The notes under the pieces were generated by a model. The model was not told the DNA's origin. It saw nothing but the letters and a program-made list of their open reading frames with translations, and did no database searches. The position numbers and the translations under genes are program-made. DNA of 10,226 nt. Source: Anaerolineales bacterium UBA6668 (lineage in GTDB: Bacteria; Chloroflexota; Anaerolineae; Anaerolineales; UBA6668). Below, piece after piece: positions 1 to 8,378 of the stretch (positions are counted from its first letter, which is position 1; every line of letters begins with the position of its first letter). The stretch spans positions 1-10,226 of the forward strand of contig DKKK01000100.1 of NCBI GenBank assembly GCA_002455215.1, in the 5' to 3' direction.

Positions 1-42
1 CTTTCTAGACTATCACTTATTCCCTAGGCACTACCGATTTTT

Positions 43-825
43 TTACCCACCCTTAGCGGCTTTCTTGGCGGCAAGTTCGGCTTTGCGCTTTTCGGCGAGT
101 GCCTTCTTGCGGGCTTCGGCTTCGGGGTCGGCAGGTGCTGACGGGGCAGATGGGGCAACCGGAGCACTTGTGGCTACGGCGGGTGCGGCACTCACTTCTT
201 CGGCTTTGGCTGTTCCGGCGGCGGGCTTACCCTTGTTTGCCTTCTTGGCTTCTTCTTCGGCGCGGCGTTGTTCTTCTGCCAAGTAGTGATTGGGGCGAAT
301 GCTCTGATAGTAACTCACCGGCTTGCTCAGGCGTTCCTTGTTGTGGATGTGCGCTGTGGTGCGGTCATAGCTGGCGAGTTCGTAATCGTGGTCCATCTTG
401 ATAGCGTCAAACGGGCAGAACTCAGCGCAGAAACCACAGTTCATGCAAATATCAATATCAATGTGGAAATCGCGTGGTTCCGGCACTGGACGCTTGGTGA
501 CGGGGTCGGTGGTGCGTTCAATCCAAATACATTGGGGTGGGCACACCTTTGAGCAGATACCGCAAGATGTACAGCGGTCTTGGGTCGTGCCATCTGCTTT
601 TTCTTCGTACACCAAAAACGGCACAAAGCGGAAATTTTCCGGCACGGGCAGTTTTTCTTCGGGATATTGTACCGTAAACGCGCCACGTCCCTTCGTGCCT
701 TGACGAATTTTCACCGCATCCGAGTCATAATAGCGTTTGCCCAAGAAGCGGAAATCATCTACAACTGAATCGACAAAATGTTTGAGCGTGACTCCAAGTC
801 CACGCAAGATACCGAGTCCGTACAT
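43..825 (-). CDS. nuoI: NADH-quinone oxidoreductase subunit I (complex I, 2x[4Fe-4S]) with a long C-terminal tail
   Basis: This is the TYKY/NuoI subunit of complex I, which carries clusters N6a and N6b and passes electrons toward N2 in NuoB. The 260-residue protein has an N-terminal amphipathic stretch (about 1-22). Two classic ferredoxin motifs follow: Cys85/88/91/95 followed by Pro, and Cys127/130/133/137 followed by Pro. Each Cys quartet supplies ligands split between the two clusters in this fold. The conserved core ends near residue 181. Residues about 182-260 form an extra Ala/Lys/Glu/Pro-rich, low-complexity tail, so the protein is longer than typical NuoI proteins (roughly 160-220 residues). 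The ATG at 825 is preceded, 7 bases upstream, by AGGAGA at 833-838. The gene starts 15 bases after the nuoCD stop, so it is the third complex I gene of the operon. The family call is firm; the role of the tail is unknown. Confidence 0.96.
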   Translation of the reverse strand: MYGLGILRGLGVTLKHFVDSVVDDFRFLGKRYYDSDAVKIRQGTKGRGAFTVQYPEEKLPVPENFRFVPFLVYEEKADGTTQDRCTSCGICSKVCPPQCIWIERTTDPVTKRPVPEPRDFHIDIDICMNCGFCAEFCPFDAIKMDHDYELASYDRTTAHIHNKERLSKPVSYYQSIRPNHYLAEEQRRAEEEAKKANKGKPAAGTAKAEEVSAAPAVATSAPVAPSAPSAPADPEAEARKKALAEKRKAELAAKKAAKGG

Positions 826-840
826 TCTAAGCTCTCCTAA

Positions 841-2601
<1,761 letters not shown>

Positions 2602-2603
2602 AA

Positions 2604-3221
2604 TTATGCCTCCACAGCGGTTTCACGCCGAATCATTTCAAATTGGCGCGGGTCCATAATGTCGGGTCCCAGTACGGGGATGGGCACCGCTTCGTTGCCG
2701 CCCGGTTGATACCACGGCACTTGGCTAATGCTTTGCTTGTCAATTTTTTCTTGGAGCTTAATTAAGCCGTATAGCAACGCTTGGGGGGTGGGTGGACAGC
2801 CGGGTACATAAACATCCACGGGCAGATATTTATCAATGCCGGAGACTACATTATAGCCTTCCTTAAAAGGTCCCCCTCCGCTGGCGCACGCACCCATTGC
2901 AATCACATACTTGGGTTCGGGCATTTGGTTATACAAGCGGACGATTTGTGGAACCATCTTTTTGGTGACCGTGCCAGAAACAATCATCAGGTCGGATTGA
3001 CGCGGAGTGGCACGGAACACTTCCATACCAAAGCGCGAGATGTCGAAGCGGCTGGCGGCGGCGCAGATCATTTCAATGGCGCAACAAGCCAAACCAAAAA
3101 CCATCGGCATCACGGAAGAACGGCGGCTCCAGTTATAGATACGGTCAAGCGTGGTTACTGTAACTGCGCCTTGAAGCTCATCGGGGACAGGAAAATCGGG
3201 GTGGTTTAATTCATCACTCAT
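2604..3221 (-). CDS. nuoB: NADH-quinone oxidoreductase subunit B (cluster N2)
   Basis: NuoB (PSST) holds cluster N2, the last Fe-S centre before quinone, at the interface with NuoD. The 205-residue protein is full length. The tandem Cys46-Cys47 lies in GLACCAIEM, Cys112 in [10 protein letters not shown] and Cys142 in PGCPPTP. These four are the expected N2 ligands and match the spacing of Thermus Nqo6. The C-terminal extension after about residue 165 is short and unremarkable. The ATG at 3221 overlaps the stop codon of the upstream iscX in an ATGA arrangement. GAGGAG (3233-3238) sits 11 bases upstream, inside iscX. The usual upstream partner nuoA is not adjacent and is not in this window. Identification is firm. 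Confidence 0.97.
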   Translation of the reverse strand: MSDELNHPDFPVPDELQGAVTVTTLDRIYNWSRRSSVMPMVFGLACCAIEMICAAASRFDISRFGMEVFRATPRQSDLMIVSGTVTKKMVPQIVRLYNQMPEPKYVIAMGACASGGGPFKEGYNVVSGIDKYLPVDVYVPGCPPTPQALLYGLIKLQEKIDKQSISQVPWYQPGGNEAVPIPVLGPDIMDPRQFEMIRRETAVEA

Positions 3222-3427
3222 AGTGCGCTAGACTCCTCGTACCAATCTTGGTAAATTGCCATTAGCAATTCATCATTTACGAGTTCAGGTTCGTCAGCAA
3301 AGTCGGGTAAAGCAATTACCCAGTCAAAAATTTGGGATAGAGACACCTGTTGCAAATCAACAACAGGATGCTCCCGCCGCAAGCGGCAAGCAATCGCAAA
3401 AGAAGCGTCCCAATACAGCGGGTTCAC
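3218..3427 (-). CDS. iscX: IscX-family small acidic Fe-S assembly protein, first gene of the complex I operon
   Basis: This 69-residue acidic protein resembles IscX (YfhJ) of E. coli, a 66-residue protein that binds the cysteine desulfurase IscS and iron and modulates Fe-S cluster assembly. Landmarks seen here are a Trp near the start (Trp6, followed by Asp7, as in E. coli), a mid-chain I-x-D-W-V segment, the acidic loop PDFADEP (41-47) equivalent to E. coli EDFDDDP, then Asn51, Leu55, Ile58, Trp62 and Glu64 in the family order. The start is GTG at 3427; only a weak AGGT lies just upstream. The TGA stop overlaps the nuoB ATG by four bases (ATGA), so the two are probably translated together. 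In proteobacteria iscX closes the isc operon; its position ahead of nuoB suggests a role in supplying clusters to complex I, which is inference. The call rests on motif similarity recalled from memory, without a profile search. Confidence 0.86.
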   Translation of the reverse strand: MNPLYWDASFAIACRLRREHPVVDLQQVSLSQIFDWVIALPDFADEPELVNDELLMAIYQDWYEESSAL

Positions 3428-3561
3428 AATACCTATTTTACCTTATAATTTTATTAATGAGAGGACGATTAATGATATTTTTCACAAATTGGTTTGGAGT
3501 AGCGCTTTGTTGAAAGGAAAAGTACAATTTCCAAGCGTATTAACCAATATCTTTGTCAGCT
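3428..3561. promoter_or_regulatory. Divergent promoter region between iscX-nuo and the decarboxylase, with a Rex-like site
   Basis: This AT-rich 134-base stretch separates two divergent transcription units, so it should hold both promoters. On the minus strand, TATAAG- and TAAAAT-like boxes lie within about 25 bases of the iscX GTG; no convincing -35 is seen at standard spacing. On the plus strand, TACAAT at 3523-3528 is a possible -10 for the decarboxylase, again without a good -35. At 3470-3487 the sequence TAATGAT-ATTT-TTCACAA matches 11 of 14 fixed positions of the Rex operator TTGTGAA-N4-TTCACAA; the right half is perfect. Rex is an NADH/NAD+-responsive repressor that controls nuo genes in some bacteria. 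The assignment is tentative because one half-site is degenerate. Confidence 0.3.
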
Positions 3562-4971
3562 ATGTACCATCAACTTTCCATTGACAACGCTCAAACCGAA
3601 CAAATCATCCAGCAAGTTGTCGCTGAAGCCAAGCGCTTCCTTGCCAACCTATCCATCCTGCCTGCCGGCGCGGCTGTCCCTAGCCAGAGCGTAACAATGC
3701 CCCTGCCGGAAGATGGTCTTGGCGCATTGAACGCCCTGTCATATTTTAAGGAACAGTATGCACCGTGGCTGAGCGGGAGTGTCGGGGCGCGTTACTATGG
3801 CTTGGTGACAGGAGGGGTAACTCCAGCCGCGTTGGCAGGCGATTGGCTAGTAAGCTTGTACGACCAAAACAATGTAGGTGCAGATGAATCGATTGCCCCA
3901 CTCCTAGAGCTACAAACGCTTGCTTTACTGCGCCAACTCTTTCACTTGCCCGATAGCTTTAGCGGTTCATTTGTCAGCGGGGCAACCATGTCCAACTTTG
4001 TTGGGTTGGCGCTTGCCCGTCAATGGGTTGGGCGGCAAATGGGGGTGAATGTGGCACAAGATGGGCTGGCGCTCCTGCCGTCAATTTGCATTCTCAGCGG
4101 AGCACCGCATTCAAGCATCTATAAAGCGCTTTCTATGCTTGGGCTGGGGCGCGGCTCATTGAAAGTAGTGCCTTGCCTGCCAAACCGCGAAGCAGTCAAT
4201 CTTGCCGCCCTAGAAGAACAACTCCAACAGCTAGATGGACAGCCCTGCATTGTGGTTGCCAATGCAGGGACGGTCAATACAGTGGACTTTGACGACTTAT
4301 CCGCCATTACCGAACTGCGCACGCGATACAATTTTTGGATGCATGTGGATGCCGCTTTTGGGGGTTTTGCCAGTTGTTCTCCCCAATATGCGCATTGGGT
4401 GCAAGGGATAGCGTTTGCCGACTCAATTACCATAGATGCACACAAATGGCTCAATGTGCCCTATGACTCTGCGATGCAATTTACCCGTCATCCAGCCCTG
4501 CAGGCGGAAGTTTTTCAGAATGCGGCAGTCTATTTGGAGCAAACCATCAGCAGTCACAATTTTGTCCACTTGACGCCTGAAAATTCACGGCGGTTTCGCG
4601 CACTGCCCAGCTGGTTTACCTTGATGGCATATGGCAAGCAAGGTTATGCCGAGATTGTAGAGCGCAACTGCCAACTAGCCCAATGGCTTGGGGAAAAAAT
4701 CAACTCAAGCCAATACTTTCAATTGCTGGCGCCAGTTCGGCTCAATGGCATTTGTTTCACCTTTCGCCAAAGGGAACACTTATCGCTGGATGGGGTAAAA
4801 GGCTACCTGAAAGAACTACAAGAAGATGGAGCAGTCTACTTGACCCCTACTGTTTATGCCGGCACGCCAGCCATTCGTGTATCTATCAGCAATTGGAGAA
4901 CCACCCAAGCAGATGTGGAAATCGCTTGGGGCGCGATGCAGGACAGGGCTGTGCAAACCCACCACGCATAA
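3562..4971 (+). CDS. Group II PLP-dependent amino acid decarboxylase, substrate unknown
   Basis: This 469-residue fold-type I PLP enzyme belongs to the group II decarboxylases (Pfam pyridoxal_deC), which includes glutamate, aromatic amino acid, histidine, aspartate and diaminobutyrate decarboxylases. Numbered from the ATG at 3562, the visible landmarks are GAPHSSI with the ring-stacking His183, HVDAAFGG with the pyridine-N-binding Asp263, and DAHKW with the Schiff-base Lys295. The N-terminal dimer region (about 60-115) and a C-terminal small domain ending in a T-P-A-I-R-V-S-I-S-N motif are intact. The substrate cannot be read from the sequence. In-frame TTG at 3553 is an alternative start three codons earlier, and a stop at 3541 limits the N-terminus. 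No Shine-Dalgarno precedes either start. It is divergent from the nuo operon, 237 bases upstream of the formate dehydrogenase genes, and probably its own transcription unit. No signal peptide is seen, so it should be cytoplasmic. Confidence 0.9.
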   Translation: MYHQLSIDNAQTEQIIQQVVAEAKRFLANLSILPAGAAVPSQSVTMPLPEDGLGALNALSYFKEQYAPWLSGSVGARYYGLVTGGVTPAALAGDWLVSLYDQNNVGADESIAPLLELQTLALLRQLFHLPDSFSGSFVSGATMSNFVGLALARQWVGRQMGVNVAQDGLALLPSICILSGAPHSSIYKALSMLGLGRGSLKVVPCLPNREAVNLAALEEQLQQLDGQPCIVVANAGTVNTVDFDDLSAITELRTRYNFWMHVDAAFGGFASCSPQYAHWVQGIAFADSITIDAHKWLNVPYDSAMQFTRHPALQAEVFQNAAVYLEQTISSHNFVHLTPENSRRFRALPSWFTLMAYGKQGYAEIVERNCQLAQWLGEKINSSQYFQLLAPVRLNGICFTFRQREHLSLDGVKGYLKELQEDGAVYLTPTVYAGTPAIRVSISNWRTTQADVEIAWGAMQDRAVQTHHA

Positions 4972-5208
4972 CTTTGGCGCTCTCACCCAAAATTGCGGGG
5001 AGAAGATGATTAAAATCTTTTCTGCCATATTCGGCACGGGGCAGAGTTATGTTTTTCCCCTAAGAAAAAAAGCGAGCTTCTTGCGCACGTCGTACAAACC
5101 TGTCAATCCCCCCTACTAGCGGAGAGCCAAAAGCAGGGTACAATTAAACTAACGAGTTAACCTTGCCAATTTTATCCAAACCCTTAAATTTCGAAGTAAA
5201 TTGAGTCT
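4972..5208. other. Intergenic region between decarboxylase and fdh genes; possible promoter at its right end
   Basis: This stretch of 237 bases has no supportable gene. Just after the decarboxylase, around 5002-5024, a weak AT-rich inverted repeat (AGAAGAT...ATCTTTTCT, one bulge) could form a poor terminator. Near the right end, TTGCCA (5163-5168) and TAAATT (5185-5190), 16 bases apart, form a plausible sigma-70-type promoter that would give a short leader for the next gene. The 11-mer at 5027-5037 also occurs, inverted, in the repeat region near 9138-9148. All of these are tentative. Confidence 0.35.
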
Positions 5209-5907
5209 ATGCCTACCCTAACTATTGATGGGAAATCCATCACCGTTCCCGAAGGAACAACCCTGTTGCAGGCGGCGGCAATGGTGGATAGCGAAATCCC
5301 TGTCGTGTGTTACCACCCCCACCTAACAGCCAATGGTTTATGCCGGGTATGCTCGGTAGAAGTGGACGGCTGGCGTGTTCAGGCGGCGGCTTGTGTCACC
5401 ACATGCGCCGAAGGGATGAACGTAAACACCCAAAGCACTGGCGTGCGCCTTGCCCGTCAAACCATCCTGGCAATGTTGGCTTCTACAGTTGATTTATCCC
5501 AGTCTCCCGAAATTTTGCCCCTACTTGCCGAGTACAAAGCCGACCCAACAGTCTTCGCTGATGGCAAACGGCGTGAAAACCCCATTTACGACGACAATCC
5601 ATTCTACCTACGTGACTACAACCAGTGCATTAACTGTTGGCGTTGTGTGCAAGTTTGTGCAGAAGACGCGCAGTTTGCCTTTGCGCTCAACTTTGATGGA
5701 CGCGGCTTTGAAACGCGCATTGGTACATTTGCCGGAAATGGCATGACAGATACTACCTGTGTGTTTTGTGGGCAGTGTGTCGGCGCATGCCCAACCGGTG
5801 CGCTGAAGCCAAAACGCCAAGCATTACTCGAAGAAGGGTATAACCCGGACGAAGTGTACTTTGCCACTCGTGCAAAGAACAAACGAAATTCGAAAAACAC
5901 TGATTGA
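5209..5907 (+). CDS. Formate dehydrogenase-associated iron-sulfur subunit ([2Fe-2S] + 2x[4Fe-4S], HoxU/NuoG N-terminus type)
   Basis: This 232-residue electron-transfer protein resembles HoxU and the N-terminal part of NuoG and of multi-cluster formate dehydrogenases. Residues 1-75 are a plant-type [2Fe-2S] domain with Cys34, Cys45, Cys48 and Cys62. Two ferredoxin motifs follow: Cys140/143/146/150 and Cys184/187/190/194, the second ending in CPTGAL. The region between them (about 84-135), which in NuoG and HoxU carries the His-x3-Cys-x2-Cys-x5-Cys ligands of a further [4Fe-4S] cluster, has no Cys and no His here. That cluster is therefore predicted to be absent. The ATG at 5209 is fixed by an in-frame stop at 5197 and has no Shine-Dalgarno. 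It lies 163 bases upstream of fdhA in the same direction. The likely role is to pass electrons between FdhA and an acceptor (NAD-reducing subunits, ferredoxin or complex I). The acceptor is not encoded nearby. Confidence 0.9.
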   Translation: MPTLTIDGKSITVPEGTTLLQAAAMVDSEIPVVCYHPHLTANGLCRVCSVEVDGWRVQAAACVTTCAEGMNVNTQSTGVRLARQTILAMLASTVDLSQSPEILPLLAEYKADPTVFADGKRRENPIYDDNPFYLRDYNQCINCWRCVQVCAEDAQFAFALNFDGRGFETRIGTFAGNGMTDTTCVFCGQCVGACPTGALKPKRQALLEEGYNPDEVYFATRAKNKRNSKNTD

Positions 5908-6070
5908 TTACCCACCAATAATTTATTCTGCATTTCACGGTTATCTTTAGGCGGCTATCCATTGCAATGGGTGGGACTGCTTTGAGCATAAGTTTTTTCT
6001 GAAAGCACACAGCGCAATGTTCAAATGCGTTGCATCCATAACGACTGCCAGTTCTTAAATTCTCGTTCCT
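5908..6070 (+). promoter_or_regulatory. Spacer between the two fdh genes with a 12-bp palindrome and a candidate promoter
   Basis: These 163 bases between two subunits expected to work together are unusually long for an operon. A perfect palindrome, CCATTGCAATGG, lies at 5959-5970 and could be an operator. TTGCAT (6030-6035) and TTAAAT (6055-6060), 19 bases apart, form a weak promoter whose start site would fall about at the fdhA ATG. That would give a leaderless or nearly leaderless message, which fits the lack of a Shine-Dalgarno. No terminator hairpin with a T-run is seen. No functional evidence supports either element. Confidence 0.28.
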
Positions 6071-8251
6071 ATGTCTAACTTATTATCTCCAGACCGAGTT
6101 GTTCGGACAACCTGCCCGTACTGTGGGGTTGGTTGCCAGATGAATTTGCATATCAAAGACGAAATGGTGTATCGCGTCACCGCACCCTTTGATGCTGAAC
6201 CCAATCGCGGCATGTTGTGCGTGAAAGGTCGCTTTGGCACCGATTATGTGCGCCATCCCGCCCGTGTCGAAACGCCACTAATCCGCACCAACCGCGCAGA
6301 AGGACGGAGCGCCCCCGCTCAATGGCGTACCGCCACATGGGACGAAGCGCTGGACTACATTGCAGATGAACTGGTGCGCATTTATCGCGAACAGGGCGGA
6401 GACGCTTTGGCAACCTTTGCCAGCGCAAAAACCACCAACGAAGACAACTTCGTCTTGCAAAAAATGTTTCGCAGTTTACTGCACACCAATAATATTGACC
6501 ACTGCGCTCGCTTGTGCCATGCTGGCTCGGTCACGGGTTTGAGCCTTTCGATAGGTTCTACTGCCATGTCAAACAGCATTGCCGAAATGGAACATTTGGA
6601 ATGCTTTATTGTTACCGGTAGTAACACCAGCGAAACCCACCCGGTTATTGCCAACTTCTTAAAAAGAGCAGTGCGCAAGAACGGCGCAAAACTGATAGTG
6701 ATTGACCCGCGTAAAGTGGAAATGACCGATTTTGCCCATTTATGGTTACGCCAAAAACCCGGCACCGATGTGGCAGTCTTTCAAGCAATGGCGCATGTCA
6801 TTGTTAAAGAAGGACTTTACAAGCCAGAATTTATTGCCGAACGCACGGAAAATTTTGAGAACTATATCGAATCGCTGGAAGAATTTACCCCTGAGTGGGC
6901 AGAATCTATCAGTGGTGTGCCCGCCGAAGATATCCGTAGCGCCGCCCGCACCTATGCCAAAGCAGGGCGTGCCGCCATCTACTGGGGCATGGGCATTAGC
7001 CAAAGCACACACGGCACTGACAATACACTCTCTTTGGTAAATTTGGCAATGATGTGTGGGCATCTGGGCAAGCCGGGAACCGGTTTAAACCCATTGCGCG
7101 GACAAAACAATGTGCAAGGCTGTTCGGATAGTGGCGGCTTGCCCGCATTCTTAACCGCCTACCAACAACTGAAAGAACCAGCTATCAAAGCCAAGTTTGA
7201 CCACTATTGGGGAACTGATATCAACCCAGTGCCGGGTCTTACCGTGACCGAAATTGTAGGTAATGCGGGACTAGGGAACGTGCGTGGCTTATTTGTAATG
7301 GGTGAAAACCCGATGATGAGTGAGCCCAACCAAACCCATGCACGCCATGCCCTTGAAAAATTGGAATTGTTGGTATGCCAAGACATCTTCATTAATGAAA
7401 CAGGCGAAATGGCAGACGTGATTTTACCAGCCACCAGTTTTGCCGAAAAAGAAGGGACTTTCACCAACTCCGACCGCCGCGTACAACTGTGCCGTACCGC
7501 AGTCGCTCCAGTGGGCGAAAGCCGCCCCGATTGGGAAATTGTGTGTGATTTAGCCCAGCGCGTCCAAACCCGTTTGGGCATACAACTGACACACGGCTTT
7601 GACTACGCACACCCCAGCGAAATTTGGGAAGAGATGCGAGCGCTGACGCCCGAATGGCAGGGCATCACCTATGAGCGGATAGAACGCGAAGGTGGGGTAC
7701 ACTGGCCCTGCCCAGCCGAATCTCACCCGGGTACACCCTATCTATTTGCCGACACGTTCCCACGGGGTCGCGGCAAATTCTTCGAAATTCAGTACGGCAC
7801 TGAATCCGAACAACCCAATGTTACATACCCCTTCCGCATGACCACCGGGCGTGTGCTGTACCATTGGCACGGGAGCACGATGAGCGGCAACTCTGCATTG
7901 GAAGAAGCCTTCCCAGAAGCCATTTGTGAACTCCACCCAGACGATGCCATTAGGCTTGACGTGAAAACGGGAGACTGGTTACGGATTAGCTCCAAACGGG
8001 GTAGTATTGAAATGCGGGCAATGGTGACAGAACGCAGTCCGCAGGGTACAGTGTTCGTACCGTTTCATTTTGTCGAAGCGGCGGCAAATTTGCTAACCTT
8101 AGACAAAAATGATGCCCGCGCCAAAATTCCCGATTACAAAAACACGGCTGTCCGCATTGAAAAGTGCGCTCCCCCACAAGGTTGGGACGCCGGTTATGCA
8201 CTACCATTACTAGAGCGTGGAGCAATCAAAGACCCGGTGCAGGTGCATTAG
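6071..8251 (+). CDS. fdhA: Formate dehydrogenase catalytic (alpha) subunit, Mo/W-bis-MGD, Cys-type
   Basis: This is the 726-residue catalytic subunit of a molybdopterin formate dehydrogenase, which oxidises formate to CO2 (or the reverse). The N-terminal [4Fe-4S] domain carries Cys15, Cys18, Cys22 and Cys50. The segment DHCARLCHAGSV aligns with E. coli FdhF around Sec140, placing Cys149 as the metal ligand and His150 next to it. Arg343 in NPLRGQNNVQG matches FdhF Arg333, another active-site residue. Residues about 590-715 form the molydopterin dinucleotide-binding domain, ending with the PFHFVEAAANLLT motif. There is no Tat signal, so it should be cytoplasmic. Start ATG 6071 is limited by an in-frame stop at 6056 and lacks a Shine-Dalgarno. 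The upstream small Fe-S protein supplies the clusters that larger FdhA proteins carry as an N-terminal extension. A strong terminator follows the gene. Formate specificity is inferred from the triad; a related oxidoreductase is less likely. Confidence 0.93.
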   Translation: MSNLLSPDRVVRTTCPYCGVGCQMNLHIKDEMVYRVTAPFDAEPNRGMLCVKGRFGTDYVRHPARVETPLIRTNRAEGRSAPAQWRTATWDEALDYIADELVRIYREQGGDALATFASAKTTNEDNFVLQKMFRSLLHTNNIDHCARLCHAGSVTGLSLSIGSTAMSNSIAEMEHLECFIVTGSNTSETHPVIANFLKRAVRKNGAKLIVIDPRKVEMTDFAHLWLRQKPGTDVAVFQAMAHVIVKEGLYKPEFIAERTENFENYIESLEEFTPEWAESISGVPAEDIRSAARTYAKAGRAAIYWGMGISQSTHGTDNTLSLVNLAMMCGHLGKPGTGLNPLRGQNNVQGCSDSGGLPAFLTAYQQLKEPAIKAKFDHYWGTDINPVPGLTVTEIVGNAGLGNVRGLFVMGENPMMSEPNQTHARHALEKLELLVCQDIFINETGEMADVILPATSFAEKEGTFTNSDRRVQLCRTAVAPVGESRPDWEIVCDLAQRVQTRLGIQLTHGFDYAHPSEIWEEMRALTPEWQGITYERIEREGGVHWPCPAESHPGTPYLFADTFPRGRGKFFEIQYGTESEQPNVTYPFRMTTGRVLYHWHGSTMSGNSALEEAFPEAICELHPDDAIRLDVKTGDWLRISSKRGSIEMRAMVTERSPQGTVFVPFHFVEAAANLLTLDKNDARAKIPDYKNTAVRIEKCAPPQGWDAGYALPLLERGAIKDPVQVH

Positions 8252-8253
8252 CG

Positions 8254-8300
8254 TTCTATTCGACACAGGTTATCTGCGGTGTGCTTACCGAAGATCGAAT
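8254..8300 (+). repeat. Dispersed ~47-bp repeat, copy A (matches 9107-9153)
   Basis: Aligned without gaps, this stretch matches 9107-9153 at 38 of 47 or nearly so (37-38 by eye). The common core includes GACACAGGTTAT at the left and ATCGAAT at the right end. It begins two bases after the fdhA stop and runs into the terminator stem. Copy B lies in the same orientation 853 bases away, on the other side of the LysM gene. Its function is unknown. Confidence 0.6.
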
Positions 8301-8334
8301 CAAAAAGGGGCTGAATTTCAACCCCTTTTTGATT
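8298..8334. terminator. Bidirectional rho-independent terminator between fdhA and the LysM gene
   Basis: A perfect 13-bp stem is formed by 8298-8310 (AATCAAAAAGGGG) and 8322-8334 (CCCCTTTTTGATT), with an 11-base loop. The A-run and T-run flank a GGGG/CCCC core on both strands, so it can stop fdhA transcription from the left and LysM gene transcription from the right. Its place between convergent genes supports this. Confidence 0.88.
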
Positions 8335-8343
8335 TTGCTTAAT

Positions 8344-8378
8344 TAAGTTGTCCGGTATGCCTAGCACAGAACAACTTA
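8344..8378 (-). terminator. Small inverted repeat over the LysM stop codon
   Basis: TAAGTTGT (8344-8351) and ACAACTTA (8371-8378) form an 8-bp inverted repeat with a 19-base loop. The right arm includes the LysM stop codon. It could add to 3'-end formation of the LysM message ahead of the stronger hairpin, but it has no GC-rich stem and no T-run of its own. Confidence 0.3.

Noticed and set aside
1..42. Terminator after nuoI
   Set aside because: The 42 bases to the edge contain no stem followed by a T-run in the minus-strand direction; the operon may continue beyond the window.
2781..3209. Long open frame (142 codons) on the plus strand opposite nuoB
   Set aside because: It lies wholly opposite a highly conserved gene and shows no recognisable motif or start signal; it follows from the codon pattern of nuoB.
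3553..3561. TTG start of the decarboxylase at 3553
   Set aside because: It adds only three residues, and neither start has a Shine-Dalgarno; the ATG at 3562 is preferred, though TTG cannot be excluded.
5753..6010. Minus-strand open frame of 85 codons across the fdh gap
   Set aside because: It overlaps the conserved ferredoxin motifs of the Fe-S subunit, has no Shine-Dalgarno and resembles no family.
6515..6520. Selenocysteine at the FdhA active site
   Set aside because: The codon at residue 149 is an ordinary Cys codon (TGC), so no UGA recoding is needed.
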